A stretch of DNA of 64,000 nt from Hanleya hanleyi (lineage: Eukaryota > Mollusca > Polyplacophora > Lepidopleurida > Hanleyidae), in the NCBI GenBank assembly GCA_036873755.1, contig JAVTVY010016068.1, forward strand, positions 1 through 64,000, written 5' to 3'. A model generated the notes under the pieces. The model worked only from the letters and a program-made list of their open reading frames with translations. It was not told the origin of the DNA and ran no database searches. A program made the translations under genes and the position numbers. Every line of letters starts with the position of its first letter. The first letter of the stretch is position 1. Below, piece after piece: positions 1-7,833 of this stretch.

Positions 1-204
1 TTGATCCATAGACGTCTGGTACCGGTTCAGCGTATGATGGTAGAGTTGAATTTTCTCGTGATCGGGTAGTCGACGTTGGAGTATACTATTCATCTCTTCA
101 TCCAGAGACTGCAGTTGTTGCACTGTGGCAGGCACGGGATAGGGTGATCGCAAACTCTGTAACAGTCGAGGTTCGACCAGCATAATTTTTTTCGTATGTT
201 CCAT
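1..204 (-). CDS. Polinton conserved protein, partial (cut by window start)
   Basis: A minus-strand reading frame is open from an ATG at 204 to the window edge (68 codons seen); a second in-frame ATG lies at 183. The visible part begins MEHTKKIMLVEPRLL and continues with a helical, charged stretch (LDEEMNSILQRRLPDHEKI). I associate the 'LVxPRLL ... LDxEMxxIL' pattern with a small conserved protein found beside the pX-like gene in Polinton/adintovirus elements, but I cannot name its role. The stop codon of the upstream pX-like gene is only 4 bases from this ATG, which supports one compact viral transcription unit. The C-terminal part lies outside the window. Confidence 0.6.
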   Translation of the reverse strand, partial: MEHTKKIMLVEPRLLQSLRSPYPVPATVQQLQSLDEEMNSILQRRLPDHEKIQLYHHTLNRYQTSMDQ

Positions 205-208
205 GCCG

Positions 209-547
209 TTAGCGTCCCAAGATGGAGCCTAGTAACGGCCCCAGTACAGTAGCGGCTAAGGGTGCGAGGAGTGCGCCGAGAAATCCACCTCGCTGTAACA
301 CCTGTTTCCTTTTCTTCACACTACCCGTCTTCTTCACCAACGTTCGGAGACCCGCCTTGTGCCGTTGCAATTTCCCTTTCTGCAGAGGACTGAGTGGAAC
401 ATTGCCTTTTAACACATTATGCGCCACTTCACACAAACACCGTACCAAGTCGGGATCCGCCCCGCGCACCAGGGCCCGGCCCACCTCCGGTGGCGCGCTG
501 CGTAATACGCGGAGGGCCGGCGCGTGCTTGCGTACCCGTGCAGACAT
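209..547 (-). CDS. pX-like virion core protein of a Polinton/adintovirus
   Basis: 112 aa. The first two thirds are basic and helical; residues about 70-88 are lysine/arginine-rich (KAGLRTLVKKTGSVKKRKQ). The C-terminus is a short glycine-rich hydrophobic tail starting GGFLGALLAPLAATVLG. This small basic protein with a hydrophobic GGFL tail is a recurrent Polinton/adintovirus gene usually compared with adenovirus core protein pX; I assign it from that pattern. It lies 35 bases downstream of the packaging ATPase on the same strand, the usual neighbourhood. The likely role is DNA condensation or capsid interior binding in the virion. Family membership is fairly sure, the precise role is not. Confidence 0.65.
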   Translation of the reverse strand: MSARVRKHAPALRVLRSAPPEVGRALVRGADPDLVRCLCEVAHNVLKGNVPLSPLQKGKLQRHKAGLRTLVKKTGSVKKRKQVLQRGGFLGALLAPLAATVLGPLLGSILGR

Positions 548-582
548 GATGAGTGACGGCTAGAGTGCATTGTCTTCTTCTT

Positions 583-1197
583 TTATTTGGGTGTGTACAC
601 CGTCTGTACCTCGCCGGGAAAAATGTGGGTACGCAATCGAAGGGATGAGGGAGTATCTTGTTTCAAGTCGATGAGTAGATACCCGTGAGCTCGTTGGGTA
701 GCATCTTCAAAGGCTTCTCGTACAAAGGCCGTGTTTTTAGGGTACATCTGTTGGGCCAGGTGCGTAATTTGGGAAGCGTCTCTGGGGTTTTTGAATAACA
801 CCACATACTGAGCATTCAAACTAATATTCCTGTGCTCTTTGTTCTTACTGAAGAGATTCTGCACGATGTAGATGATGCTCAACCGACGATGATGGCTTCC
901 TTTGGTAAAGAGACGAGTGATTCGACTGTCCGTTTCCGTCATGAGATCGTCCACTACCACCAACGTGTCTTTGGGTGTATCCTCAGGGGGTAAGCCTTCC
1001 ATTAAGGTGAGTCCCGGCACACGTGCCAGTTCCTCGTACGTGGGTTGCCAAGCTCCATAACACCACAGGATGCGAGCTAGAGGAGGTGAAATGAGGGCTG
1101 ACCCGTGTTGGATGAGACGTTGAACGAAGTGTGTTTTCCCCGACCCTGTCGGTCCAGCGATGAGACACGTGAAAGGATGCTGCCATCGAGGATCCAT
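583..1197 (-). CDS. FtsK/HerA-type genome-packaging ATPase (A32-like)
   Basis: 204 aa. The Walker A motif GPTGSGKT is at residues 15-22 and the Walker B-like LVVVDDLM at about 79-86, followed by a sensor-like strand (SIIYIVQNLF, about 108-117). The N-terminal MDPRWQHPFTCLIAGPTGSGKT layout and the total length fit the short packaging ATPases of Polintons and adintoviruses, which pump genomic DNA into the capsid. Start: the ATG at 1197 follows an A-rich leader and the first residues match the family. The stop codon TAA is embedded in an AATAAA signal (582-587). The gene is intact with no missing motif. Confidence 0.9.
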   Translation of the reverse strand: MDPRWQHPFTCLIAGPTGSGKTHFVQRLIQHGSALISPPLARILWCYGAWQPTYEELARVPGLTLMEGLPPEDTPKDTLVVVDDLMTETDSRITRLFTKGSHHRRLSIIYIVQNLFSKNKEHRNISLNAQYVVLFKNPRDASQITHLAQQMYPKNTAFVREAFEDATQRAHGYLLIDLKQDTPSSLRLRTHIFPGEVQTVYTPK

Positions 1198-1199
1198 AG

Positions 1200-1223
1200 T
1201 TTTTTTTTGTTTTTTTTTTTTTT
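1200..1223 (-). other. A-rich leader between two Polinton genes
   Basis: On the minus strand the 24 bases between the end of the mucin-like gene and the ATPase ATG are nearly pure A, broken once by a C. The upstream gene's TAA stop sits inside an AATAAA-like string at the start of this tract. It may combine a polyadenylation signal with an A-rich 5' leader for the ATPase. Confidence 0.6.
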
Positions 1224-1809
1224 ATTTGGTGATTTGCGCTCGGCGTTCAGAGGCCCACCACCGTGCTCGTGGATCCCACCGGGGATCGTAGTCGAACGGG
1301 TACCGTTGCCGTGGTAAACGTGATTCGTGCACTCTAAATGTGTTTAGCGTCGTAGGAGTGGTGATGGTGGTGGTACTAGGTGGTGGTGGTGGTGGTGATG
1401 GACTGGAAGGATCGTCGCTTCTCAGGGGTAACGGAGGATCACGTGGCGTCGTAGTACGCAGCGTGGTAGTAGTAATACGGGGCGTCGTAGGCGTGAGTGG
1501 ATGGATGTGGCGGTCAGGTGATGTAGTGGATGGAGTAGACGGTGTGGTAGACGTGGGTGTCTGGGTTGATACGTGGCGGTACCTTGACGTCTTGGATGGC
1601 GTAGGCAACGTCGTAGTGGTGGTGGTGGTCGAAGTGGTGGATGACTGAGGTGGAATTGTGGGAGGCGGGGTGTTGAAACAGGATATCACGTACGCCAAAT
1701 CGAAGAACACGCCTCCAAATAACGTACCCAGAAGTACCACTACACACACTGTAGTACCCACTTGTGCTTTTCGAGTTCGTAACAGTAAGGGTAGATGTGC
1801 ACTATCCAT
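1222..1809 (-). CDS. Single-pass membrane protein with Thr/Pro-rich mucin-like domain
   Basis: 195 aa. A short cytosol-like N-terminus (LLLRTRKAQ) is followed by one hydrophobic segment at about residues 18-44. Then comes a long Thr/Ser/Pro-rich region (about 48-155) with runs of T and P, and a basic/aromatic tail. This suggests a type II-like anchored, heavily O-glycosylated surface protein. I do not recognise the family. It sits between the packaging ATPase and the integrase in the element's compact minus-strand unit, so it is probably a virus gene; an envelope, fibre or host-interaction role is conceivable but unproven. The repetitive coding DNA creates a false valine-rich ORF on the other strand. 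Confidence 0.6.
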   Translation of the reverse strand: MDSAHLPLLLRTRKAQVGTTVCVVVLLGTLFGGVFFDLAYVISCFNTPPPTIPPQSSTTSTTTTTTTLPTPSKTSRYRHVSTQTPTSTTPSTPSTTSPDRHIHPLTPTTPRITTTTLRTTTPRDPPLPLRSDDPSSPSPPPPPPSTTTITTPTTLNTFRVHESRLPRQRYPFDYDPRWDPRARWWASERRAQITK

Positions 1810-1853
1810 GGTACAATCCTACACTGAAGGATGATGGTGATAGGGGTTAGAAT

Positions 1854-2981
1854 TTATAGGCGTTTCATGTCACGGCCTGACACCCAGGAATTAAACGAAC
1901 GGGGCCACCCTTGCCATTTGACGAAATGATAGGGGATGCCACGTCGGCGTTCCGTTTTCAAAATCTTTTCCACCGTGTAGTAGTCTTTCGGTGTTTTCAC
2001 TATGGGTTGTAATTCTGCCTCGTAAAACGTGCCTTGCAGTGTTTCTCCTTGTAGATCTTCCAGTTGATAGACGTGTGGCTGTCGAGGTTTATGGCGAACG
2101 ATGACAAAGGGCTCGTCACTCCAGTTGGGCAAGTAACTTTTCTCAAATTGGCCTTTCACTTTACTGATCCGTACCACATCTCCACGTTTGTAACGGGGTG
2201 CCGTGAGTGATGGTGGACTGGGTGAGTACAGCGTACCACGCACTTGATGTTCGTTGCGTTCTGTCACATCGAGGGGAGCTCGCTGGATACTGCGATGATA
2301 GGCTCGATTGTACCCTTGCACCAGTTGAGGTAGTACATCGATGTACCGTCGGGTGTTTTGGGCAGTAAAATACTTGTACATTCGTCCTTTGAAGGTGCGA
2401 TTGAATCGTTCCACCACAGAGGCTTTGGTCTCGTTGTACGTATGGAAGAAAAATACCTTCTGTTTCTTAAGAAAGGCTTGAAAGGGTCGGTTGAGAAATT
2501 CTGTACCTTCATCCGTTTGCAAATAAAGGGGTTTGCGCCCCGTCTTGAAAATCTGCTGGAACGCCCGTATTAGATTCTCTCCTGTTTTGGTGCGAATGGG
2601 TAGTACCCAGGCATACTTGGATAAAATATCGATACAGGTCAATATGTACCGATGTCCATCATTGTGAGGTGCAAATCGACTCATATCCACTAAATCAGCT
2701 TGCCATTGCGCGTCTATGCCTCCTACGATGACTCGGTTACGGCGAAAATGTCGTCGGGCTGCTCGATGTAAACTATAAGTGTCTTGGGTTTTTAACCAGT
2801 CTCGAACTTCAGTTCGACTGATGCCTTGGGAATGGACAGCTCGAGCGAGCGCTCCCACAGCGCTATACGCGGCTGGACTGGTAGGGTTGTAATACAAATC
2901 GGTTAACACCTTGTTCACTGTAGATGCTGACCCCTTTTTTCCCTTTCGGGACCGCTTCATCACGGTCTTCTTACCCCTCAT
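1854..2981 (-). CDS. Polinton retroviral-type integrase (rve) with C-terminal chromodomain
   Basis: 375 aa. A basic N-terminus precedes an HHCC-less zinc-binding-like region and the catalytic core. The acidic triad is visible as D96 (WQADLVDM), D157 (QTDEGTEF) and E191 (VVERFNRT), spacing DD(33)E, as in Polinton integrases. Residues about 265-325 form an SH3-like segment (RYKRGDVVRISKVKG). Residues 335-375 are a chromodomain (YTVEKIL ... YHFVKWQGWP ... NSW), which could direct insertion by reading histone tails. The enzyme would integrate linear element DNA with a 6-bp target duplication. Its ATG overlaps the stop of the upstream PC4-like gene (ATGA at 2978-2981), implying co-transcription. 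All three catalytic residues are present. Confidence 0.93.
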   Translation of the reverse strand: MRGKKTVMKRSRKGKKGSASTVNKVLTDLYYNPTSPAAYSAVGALARAVHSQGISRTEVRDWLKTQDTYSLHRAARRHFRRNRVIVGGIDAQWQADLVDMSRFAPHNDGHRYILTCIDILSKYAWVLPIRTKTGENLIRAFQQIFKTGRKPLYLQTDEGTEFLNRPFQAFLKKQKVFFFHTYNETKASVVERFNRTFKGRMYKYFTAQNTRRYIDVLPQLVQGYNRAYHRSIQRAPLDVTERNEHQVRGTLYSPSPPSLTAPRYKRGDVVRISKVKGQFEKSYLPNWSDEPFVIVRHKPRQPHVYQLEDLQGETLQGTFYEAELQPIVKTPKDYYTVEKILKTERRRGIPYHFVKWQGWPRSFNSWVSGRDMKRL

Positions 2982-3535
2982 CGGGGTGCCTCTGGGTCCC
3001 CGTCATGTGTGTTCGCTTCATCAGGTGACACTGACACTCTAGCCTCTGTGCATCCTATAGATATAGTACTTTCGTCTTCCCCGGCTGTATCGGGTTCATG
3101 TTGTTTTTTTTCATGGGGTTCAGCCAGCGCGTCCTCTATAGCACGAACCCACGCCAATTCGTCTGGTGATCGTTCGTCCGGTGTAAACAGCTGGTCCACA
3201 ATAGGCACTACTTTCTCCAAGGCTGACCACAGAGAGGGGCCTAGGATGAAACTTCGCGTAGGGTCTTGGTAGCGGCCCAGGCGTACGAAGAGGGGAGGTA
3301 CGGTATATACGTAGATGGCATTGTCTATGTGGATGAGGTCTCCGTTGAACTCACCGTTCAACACCCGTTTAAATTTAGTCCAACCGTCACGCTGTAGCGT
3401 CACCGTATTCGATAGAGTCTCAGCGGGCGCCCAGCAAATAGCTCCACAGTCTTTCACCAGGATGACTTTATCTTCATAGACGTATAACCCCACCTGGGAT
3501 GTAAGGGGGAGAATGGCTCGTAGGTCGGATGACAT
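2978..3535 (-). CDS. Small protein with one pair of PC4-like units
   Basis: 185 aa from the ATG at 3535, chosen over the ATG at 3571 because the promoter initiator lies between them and a conserved LPLTSQV start follows. It contains two successive beta-rich units each ending in a helix with a Trp: about residues 14-60 (LYVYEDKVILV ... VTLQRDGWTKFKRVL) and 66-117 (IYVYTVP ... FILGPSLWSALEKVV). The strand-strand-'L..xxW..L' pattern resembles the PC4/Sub1 ssDNA-binding transcription cofactor fold, but similarity is weak. It is a clear paralogue of the second half of the neighbouring gene (3621-4316). The C-terminal 60 residues are acidic and low-complexity. Its stop overlaps the integrase start, so it is probably co-transcribed with the integrase. 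Confidence 0.65.
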   Translation of the reverse strand: MSSDLRAILPLTSQVGLYVYEDKVILVKDCGAICWAPAETLSNTVTLQRDGWTKFKRVLNGEFNGDLIHIDNAIYVYTVPPLFVRLGRYQDPTRSFILGPSLWSALEKVVPIVDQLFTPDERSPDELAWVRAIEDALAEPHEKKQHEPDTAGEDESTISIGCTEARVSVSPDEANTHDGDPEAPR

Positions 3536-3555
3536 GCTTGCTCTAAATGTCGAAC

Positions 3556-3595
3556 GGTGAATGACACACACTCTGTCTCACCCCTGGTATTTATA
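3556..3595 (-). promoter_or_regulatory. TATA box and initiator for the PC4-like/integrase unit
   Basis: On the minus strand TATAAATA (3588-3595) is followed about 30 bases later by GTCATTCACC (3556-3565), then the ATG at 3535. The same TATA-to-TCATTCAC spacing recurs at other genes of the element. Confidence 0.65.
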
Positions 3596-3620
3596 GTGTC
3601 AAGTACAGACATGAGTCGTA

Positions 3621-4316
3621 CTATTCTGTGAGAGGCTCCTGTGGAGAGAGTACTTCATCGACCACGGGCACTACTTGTTGCAAAGCCGTCCATAGATCGG
3701 GGTCCAGAGTAAAACCACCTCGCTTGAGACAGAGGAGTCGAGCAAAATAGGGACCGCGGAAAATGTAGACATCGTCACACAGGTGAATGCTATCTCCGTT
3801 GAGGTCACCGCATAACACACGTTTCAAGGTAATCCAGCCTTCCGGGGATAAAGAGACACGCGCGGGTTCCGACGTACACCAACACCGACTATCGTCATCG
3901 ATGAGCTCCACGCGTTGGGGGTATAACAATAGGGTACAGTCCGGTGTAAGAGTACGCGTAGCTACATAATTGGCCTCAGGGTAGAGTACGTCGTGGACGT
4001 CGGTGATAATAGCTTTCAGCGCCTGCCATAATGCCGGCCGGAGTAGGATAGAGGTACCACCACACTGTTCTAACCGGGGAAAAAAAGAATCATCTCTACC
4101 ACTTCGCAGGTAAACACCGACTCCCACGTGCATGAAATCCACTTCGGGCTCTTTTCTCTGTAACAACCGTGTCAATAGAGTCCAGCCTGGTAGGCTTAAA
4201 CATAACTTCACTTCTCGGGGATGTTCTTCGATGAGCTGCAGTTCATGATCATAGACGATGAGAATGACATCAGACGTGAGTTGGAAGAAAGCGAGCTCCG
4301 TTCCGTGCGCTGCCAT
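3621..4316 (-). CDS. Protein with two pairs of PC4-like units
   Basis: 231 aa from the ATG at 4316; the in-frame ATG at 4394 lies upstream of the TATA box and is unlikely. Four beta-rich units are visible: about residues 10-52 (VILIVYDHELQLI ... LSLPGWTLLTRLL), 58-112 (ILLRPALWQALKAII), 120-168 (LLLYPQRVELI ... VSLSPEGWITLKRVL) and 176-224 (FTLDPDLWTALQQVV). Each ends in the 'L..xxW..L' helix typical of a PC4-like fold. The second pair aligns with the protein at 2978-3535, so the two genes arose by duplication. Role unknown; ssDNA binding or control of transcription/replication is plausible by analogy with PC4. The domain call is a pattern judgement that structure prediction should test. Confidence 0.6.
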   Translation of the reverse strand: MAAHGTELAFFQLTSDVILIVYDHELQLIEEHPREVKLCLSLPGWTLLTRLLQRKEPEVDFMHVGVGVYLRSGRDDSFFPRLEQCGGTSILLRPALWQALKAIITDVHDVLYPEANYVATRTLTPDCTLLLYPQRVELIDDDSRCWCTSEPARVSLSPEGWITLKRVLCGDLNGDSIHLCDDVYIFRGPYFARLLCLKRGGFTLDPDLWTALQQVVPVVDEVLSPQEPLTE

Positions 4317-4319
4317 AGT

Positions 4320-4358
4320 GGTGAATGACAAAACACCGTCCAGGCAAATGTGTATATA
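4320..4358 (-). promoter_or_regulatory. TATA box and initiator of the 3621-4316 gene
   Basis: TATATA (4353-4358 on the plus strand) is followed 29 bases downstream on the minus strand by GTCATTCACC (4320-4329), only a few bases before the ATG. The initiator is identical to that at 3556-3565. Confidence 0.6.
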
Positions 4359-4394
4359 TGGATTCTTACTCGTGAGTAAAAAAAAATATTTCAT

Positions 4395-4752
4395 CGTAAT
4401 AAAATTCGTATCGTATCCTGTTCTAGAAAATAATTAAATTCAGATTACAATGCAATTTTGTAGGCGCGCGCTCCAAGATAAATATACTTCAGAACATTTT
4501 GCGACGCTACATTTGCGTGTCATTTGTGCCTGGACTGTAACAATTAAGAATTCGCGCACAGGTGGGAGAGAAGGCAACATTGAAATCGTCTCCAAAATGC
4601 TTTACCGGCCTATTGGTTATTAACAGATGACCCCTTTCAAGCCGATAGACATTCCATTCTCAGTGCCTGTGACGACCGCTAGATGGCGTGATCCACAGCG
4701 CACCAAAATGATTGGGAACTCTGCACGTTGGCCTTCTTGCACTGAAACGAAG
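4395..4752. other. Spacer, no gene seen
   Basis: AT-rich interval between the two oppositely directed promoters (genes 3621-4316 and 5212-5829). I see no open reading frame of note, no repeat copy and no RNA gene. Confidence 0.5.
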
Positions 4753-5185
4753 GCTATTTTTTCTATAGTTTTTATAGTTTTCTCTCGATAAACCAGTTAC
4801 AATTTTCAGGGTGATATTATAAGGCTGTGAGCAATATACTTGACGTATTTTTAGCCAGGAAAACCCATTTATTTGCAGTGTACCGGGTTTTCCACACTAC
4901 CGTACTATAACGTTAGGCGTGTAAAAATCGATAAGATTATGAAAAATAGCGGTTTAGTCTAGCGCTATCCTGCTAAATTTTTAAATGCTACACTATGAGT
5001 TGCCTCAGTTCAACTTGAAATAAAATTTATACGTGCACTGACATTTATTGTAAAATGACAACCGTTTAAAATTGGAAAAGAAACACAAATATTTTGTTCA
5101 GCGTAAAAATATAGACCAAACAGATAGAGCGATTTCGCTGACGTCCGCGTAATTTTTATATAAGCTAGCACCCAGCTTGATGCGG
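4753..5185 (+). promoter_or_regulatory. About 400-bp shared upstream region, copy a
   Basis: This stretch matches, in inverted orientation, 7834-8222 and, in direct orientation, about 61652-62065. Shared landmarks in order are CGATAAACCAG, TATAAGGCTGTGAG, TGACGTATTTTTA, AGGAAAACCCATTTATTT, GTACCGGGTTTTCC, TTTTTAAATGCTAC, GAAACACAAA and GATTTCGCTGACGTCCGCG. All copies lie immediately upstream of a gene start and end near a TATA box. It is probably a common viral promoter/enhancer; a replication-origin role cannot be excluded. Confidence 0.7.
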
Positions 5186-5211
5186 GCTATTCCAAAACCT
5201 TTCACTGTGAG

Positions 5212-5829
5212 ATGAACAAGAAGAAAATGAGCAGCAACAGCAGCCACGGAATAGCGACAATGTCCACCACCAACACCACGAAGGTCTCCCGCCGGCGAAA
5301 CAACAGAGCGGTATCTCGACGCCAGAAGAAAGCCATGATGGATGCCATTCAACAATTCTGGTTGTGCGAATTAACAGAATGGAGCGCCCCATTGAACAAT
5401 AACCAAGACAGTGTATCGGCCGGAGGAAACGGAACAGCGGGCAATTTAAGAAGATTAATTAATGCGTCAAGAACCGTCAGCGAGGAGGGGTGGTTAGAAT
5501 TACTACAGACCACCATGCGGAGACACATGCACCCTGCCCCTCCTCCGCTGCTGGCCCCTCGACCACCAGAAGAAGAGCCAGCAGTCCAGCCGGATGATGA
5601 TGAAAATATACCAACAGCGCCGCCCGTGGATTTTCCCCTCCAAGACCTGCCCACCAACATCATATTCGAAGAACAACAACAGGACAACCAACAACAACAA
5701 CAGACAATAGCTGCCGCCAACTTCTTAGAGGGTATGCCCATCACGCTACAAGACGAAGAAGAAGAAGAGGGTGTTCAACATAAATATACCTTGACACCTT
5801 ATTCCTATTTCTCGGTGAGCAACATGTAA
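5212..5829 (+). CDS. Orphan acidic/glutamine-rich protein with a histone-type 3' end
   Basis: 205 aa. The N-terminus (residues 1-45) is Ser/Thr-rich and basic (RRRNNRAVSRRQKKA), resembling a nuclear localisation or nucleic-acid-binding tail. Residues 45-105 may be helical. The middle is proline- and acid-rich (about 106-150), then comes a Q run (about 153-165) and an acidic stretch (DEEEEEG) near the C-terminus. I recognise no domain. The ATG at 5212 follows a TATATAA box (about 5156-5162), and the whole shared upstream region precedes it. A histone-type stem-loop lies 60 bases after the stop, as for the RING genes, so it is probably expressed with them. No copy is seen in the right element within the window. 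Confidence 0.6.
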   Translation: MNKKKMSSNSSHGIATMSTTNTTKVSRRRNNRAVSRRQKKAMMDAIQQFWLCELTEWSAPLNNNQDSVSAGGNGTAGNLRRLINASRTVSEEGWLELLQTTMRRHMHPAPPPLLAPRPPEEEPAVQPDDDENIPTAPPVDFPLQDLPTNIIFEEQQQDNQQQQQTIAAANFLEGMPITLQDEEEEEGVQHKYTLTPYSYFSVSNM

Positions 5830-5888
5830 GGGAGTAGACAAGAAAACTCCCTCCCTGAAGAAAACAGGGTGATCAAATTGAACCTAAC

Positions 5889-5904
5889 GGCCCTTATCAG
5901 GGCC
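5889..5904 (+). terminator. Histone-type 3' stem-loop of gene 5212
   Basis: A six-bp stem GGCCCT/AGGGCC encloses the loop TATC, preceded by AAC and followed by AACC and a purine-rich CGAAAGAGAG element about 13 bases downstream. This is the layout of replication-dependent histone mRNA ends (SLBP stem-loop plus U7 site). The loop differs from the usual TTTC. Confidence 0.75.
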
Positions 5905-6037
5905 AACCAATGCTATCGAAAGAGAGCTTCTAATAACTTGGCACAAATTTCAAAGCATAGGTCCCACATTACCCCTTTTTTATTCTATAATATTAGCAAA
6001 CTGCAACACCAAAAAACAATCCCTGCCCGATATTAAC

Positions 6038-6053
6038 GGTCCTTGTCAGGACC
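6038..6053 (+). terminator. Second histone-like stem-loop, no own ORF
   Basis: GGTCCT/AGGACC with loop TGTC, again preceded by AAC and followed by AAAC and CTCTC. The stem differs from the copy at 5889 by a paired C-to-T/G-to-A change, so pairing is kept. It may be a decayed second 3' end left by a local duplication. Confidence 0.5.
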
Positions 6054-6113
6054 AAACTCTCTCTTATAAACACAGGTTTTATTTTTGTTTTTTTCTCTCT
6101 CCCAGTAATTAAT

Positions 6114-6693
6114 ATTACAGCCCGAATCATAACGGACTGAAATTTATTTGAACCAGCACAGGGCCTGGAGACTAGAAAAGAGGGGAAAGGGGGAGAAGGG
6201 GGAGGGGGAGGGGGCATGTTTTTGTCGTTGGCGACCCTGTGCGACATGTTACTAATTTTACAATTTTTTTCTCTCTCAGTAATTAATATTACAGCCCGAA
6301 TCATAACGGACTGAAATTTATTTGAACCAGGGGGTGAGAGGAGAAGGGGGGAAAGGGGAGGAGGGGGACATTTGTCACTGTTGTTGTCGACCAGTAAAGG
6401 AATAAACATTACAGCCCGAATAATAACGGACTGAAATTTATTTGAACCAGCACAAAGGGGTTTGGGATTAGAAAGAAGAGTATATGTGTGTGATGCCCGA
6501 ATCATAACGGACTGAAATTTATTTGAACCAGGGGGTGAGAGGGAAAGGGGGAAAGGGGAGGAGGGGGACATTTGTCACTGTTGTTGTCGACCAGTAAAGG
6601 AATAAACATTACAGCCCGAATAATAACGGACTGAAATTTATTTGAACCAGCACAAAGGGGTTTGGGATTAGAAAGAAGAGTATATGTGTGTGT
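6114..6693. repeat. Five copies of a 38-43-bp motif in a convergent 3' region
   Basis: Copies end at 6156, 6330, 6450, 6531 and 6650 and share CCCGAATNATAACGGACTG followed by AAATTTATTTGAACCAG. A nearly exact direct duplication (about 6347-6492 and 6548-6693) carries two of them with G-rich and TG-repeat flanks. The block lies between the convergent genes 5212 (+) and RING A (-). The long ORF across it on the minus strand is only the repeat read through. Confidence 0.8.
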
Positions 6694-6765
6694 GTGTGTG
6701 GGAGTTGATGTTAATTTTTTATTTTGTGCTTTTGATAGAAATTTTCTCTTCCGGAAAGATCAGGT

Positions 6766-6781
6766 GGCTCTGAAAAGAGCC
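6766..6781 (-). terminator. Histone-type 3' stem-loop of RING A (left)
   Basis: On the minus strand GGCTCT TTTC AGAGCC is preceded by CCAAC and followed by ACC, 20 bases after the stop codon. A purine-rich GGAAGAG stretch follows about 15 bases later. This is a perfect match to the metazoan histone stem-loop consensus. Confidence 0.85.
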
Positions 6782-6800
6782 GTTGGAAATATGTAAGCGA

Positions 6801-7763
6801 TTACATCGTTGGGGGCTGTTGGAATTGTCTTCTTCTCTCAGTACACACCGGGCATGTCAAGGCTATGAATTCACACACTAGGGGTTTGTAAGCGTCCGCA
6901 CACACTGGTATTTGGGCATGTTTATGTATACAAGCCACACACAAGGCTTGATGCCCACAAGGGAAAATAGCGTATTTAGCAAACTGGTTACAGCATTGCA
7001 CGCAGTGTAAATAACAGGCTGCTTGGCGTTCTGTGTTGGATGCCAGTGTTGTTGTTGATATTGCAGAAACGTAGTGGATGACGTCTTGGTTTTGTTTTTG
7101 GCTTATTTTTCTTGTATTCTCTCTTATTCTCTTTTTTCTGGCGTCTTTTCTGTTTTTTCTCGCCTCTTGCCTATTTCTATTGCTTCTGGCGTCTTTTCTA
7201 CCGCTTCTGGCGTCTTTTTTACCGCTTCTGGCGTCTTGCCTGTTTCTTCTGGCGTCTTTCCTGTTTTTTCTGGCGTCTTTCCTCTTTTTTGTTGAGTCTT
7301 TGCTTTTTTCAAATACTGTGGTTTTGAAGTCTTTCCCCTTCTCCTCATCTTCGCTTTCTCCTTCTTCTGTGTCGGTTTGGGATTCGGATTCGGTTTCTTC
7401 TTGTCCCGTTTCTTCTTCTTGTTCCATTTCTCCTGCTTTTTCTTTAGCTGGGGAGCTTTGTTGTTCTTTCAACATAGTTTCCAACATGCGGTCTATGTCG
7501 TCAAAATGTTGGTATTCGACTGCGGTAAGATCCGAAGTCGCTGCTGGGAAGTGACTAAGATGCGGTGTGGCTGCTAGGAGGTCTCTAAGAAGCGGTGTGT
7601 CTGCTGTCGTATGGTGCCGGGGTTGAGGTGTAAATAAGTCTTCCATTATAGCATCCAACCATGGCGCGTCATCTACCACATTAATGATGTTGTCGAACAC
7701 TTGTACTTCATTATCATCATCATCATCATCATTTGTGATGAAGTCTGATATGTCAATATCCAT
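6801..7763 (-). CDS. RING-finger protein A (left copy)
   Basis: 320 aa from the ATG at 7763 (MDIDISDF). The frame is open further upstream but only from a non-ATG codon, and the right copy also has MDID near its start. The N-terminus is acidic with a D run and hydrophobic clusters (PWLDAIMEDLF) like an activation domain. The middle is acidic, then residues about 150-220 are basic repeats of about seven residues built on KDARxxR. The C-terminus (about 253-308) is a C3HC4 RING: CVQC, PCGHQALCVAC, CPVC. It is a likely E3 ubiquitin ligase or nuclear regulator. The gene is intronless, has a shared upstream region, a TATA box (7837-7844) and a histone-type 3' end. The target is unknown; the RING class is clear, the rest is inference. 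Confidence 0.8.
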   Translation of the reverse strand: MDIDISDFITNDDDDDDNEVQVFDNIINVVDDAPWLDAIMEDLFTPQPRHHTTADTPLLRDLLAATPHLSHFPAATSDLTAVEYQHFDDIDRMLETMLKEQQSSPAKEKAGEMEQEEETGQEETESESQTDTEEGESEDEEKGKDFKTTVFEKSKDSTKKRKDARKNRKDARRNRQDARSGKKDARSGRKDARSNRNRQEARKNRKDARKKRIRENTRKISQKQNQDVIHYVSAISTTTLASNTERQAACYLHCVQCCNQFAKYAIFPCGHQALCVACIHKHAQIPVCADAYKPLVCEFIALTCPVCTERRRQFQQPPTM

Positions 7764-7833
7764 GATTTCACCCAGGGGATCACTCCATCCCTGTGCACGT
7801 GTAGTAGACACTGATATAATTGTAAATACTGCG

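Noticed and set aside
1340..1648. Valine/glycine-rich plus-strand ORF
   Set aside because: It is the antisense of the Thr/Pro-rich region of the mucin-like gene.
5993..6571. 192-aa minus-strand ORF
   Set aside because: It runs through the CCCGAAT repeat copies and G-rich spacers, which explains its repeated SNKFQSV.IRA peptide. It is noncoding.
7764..7811. RING A start at 7811
   Set aside because: The codon there is GTG and no evidence supports non-ATG initiation. The ATG at 7763 gives the MDID start conserved with the right copy.
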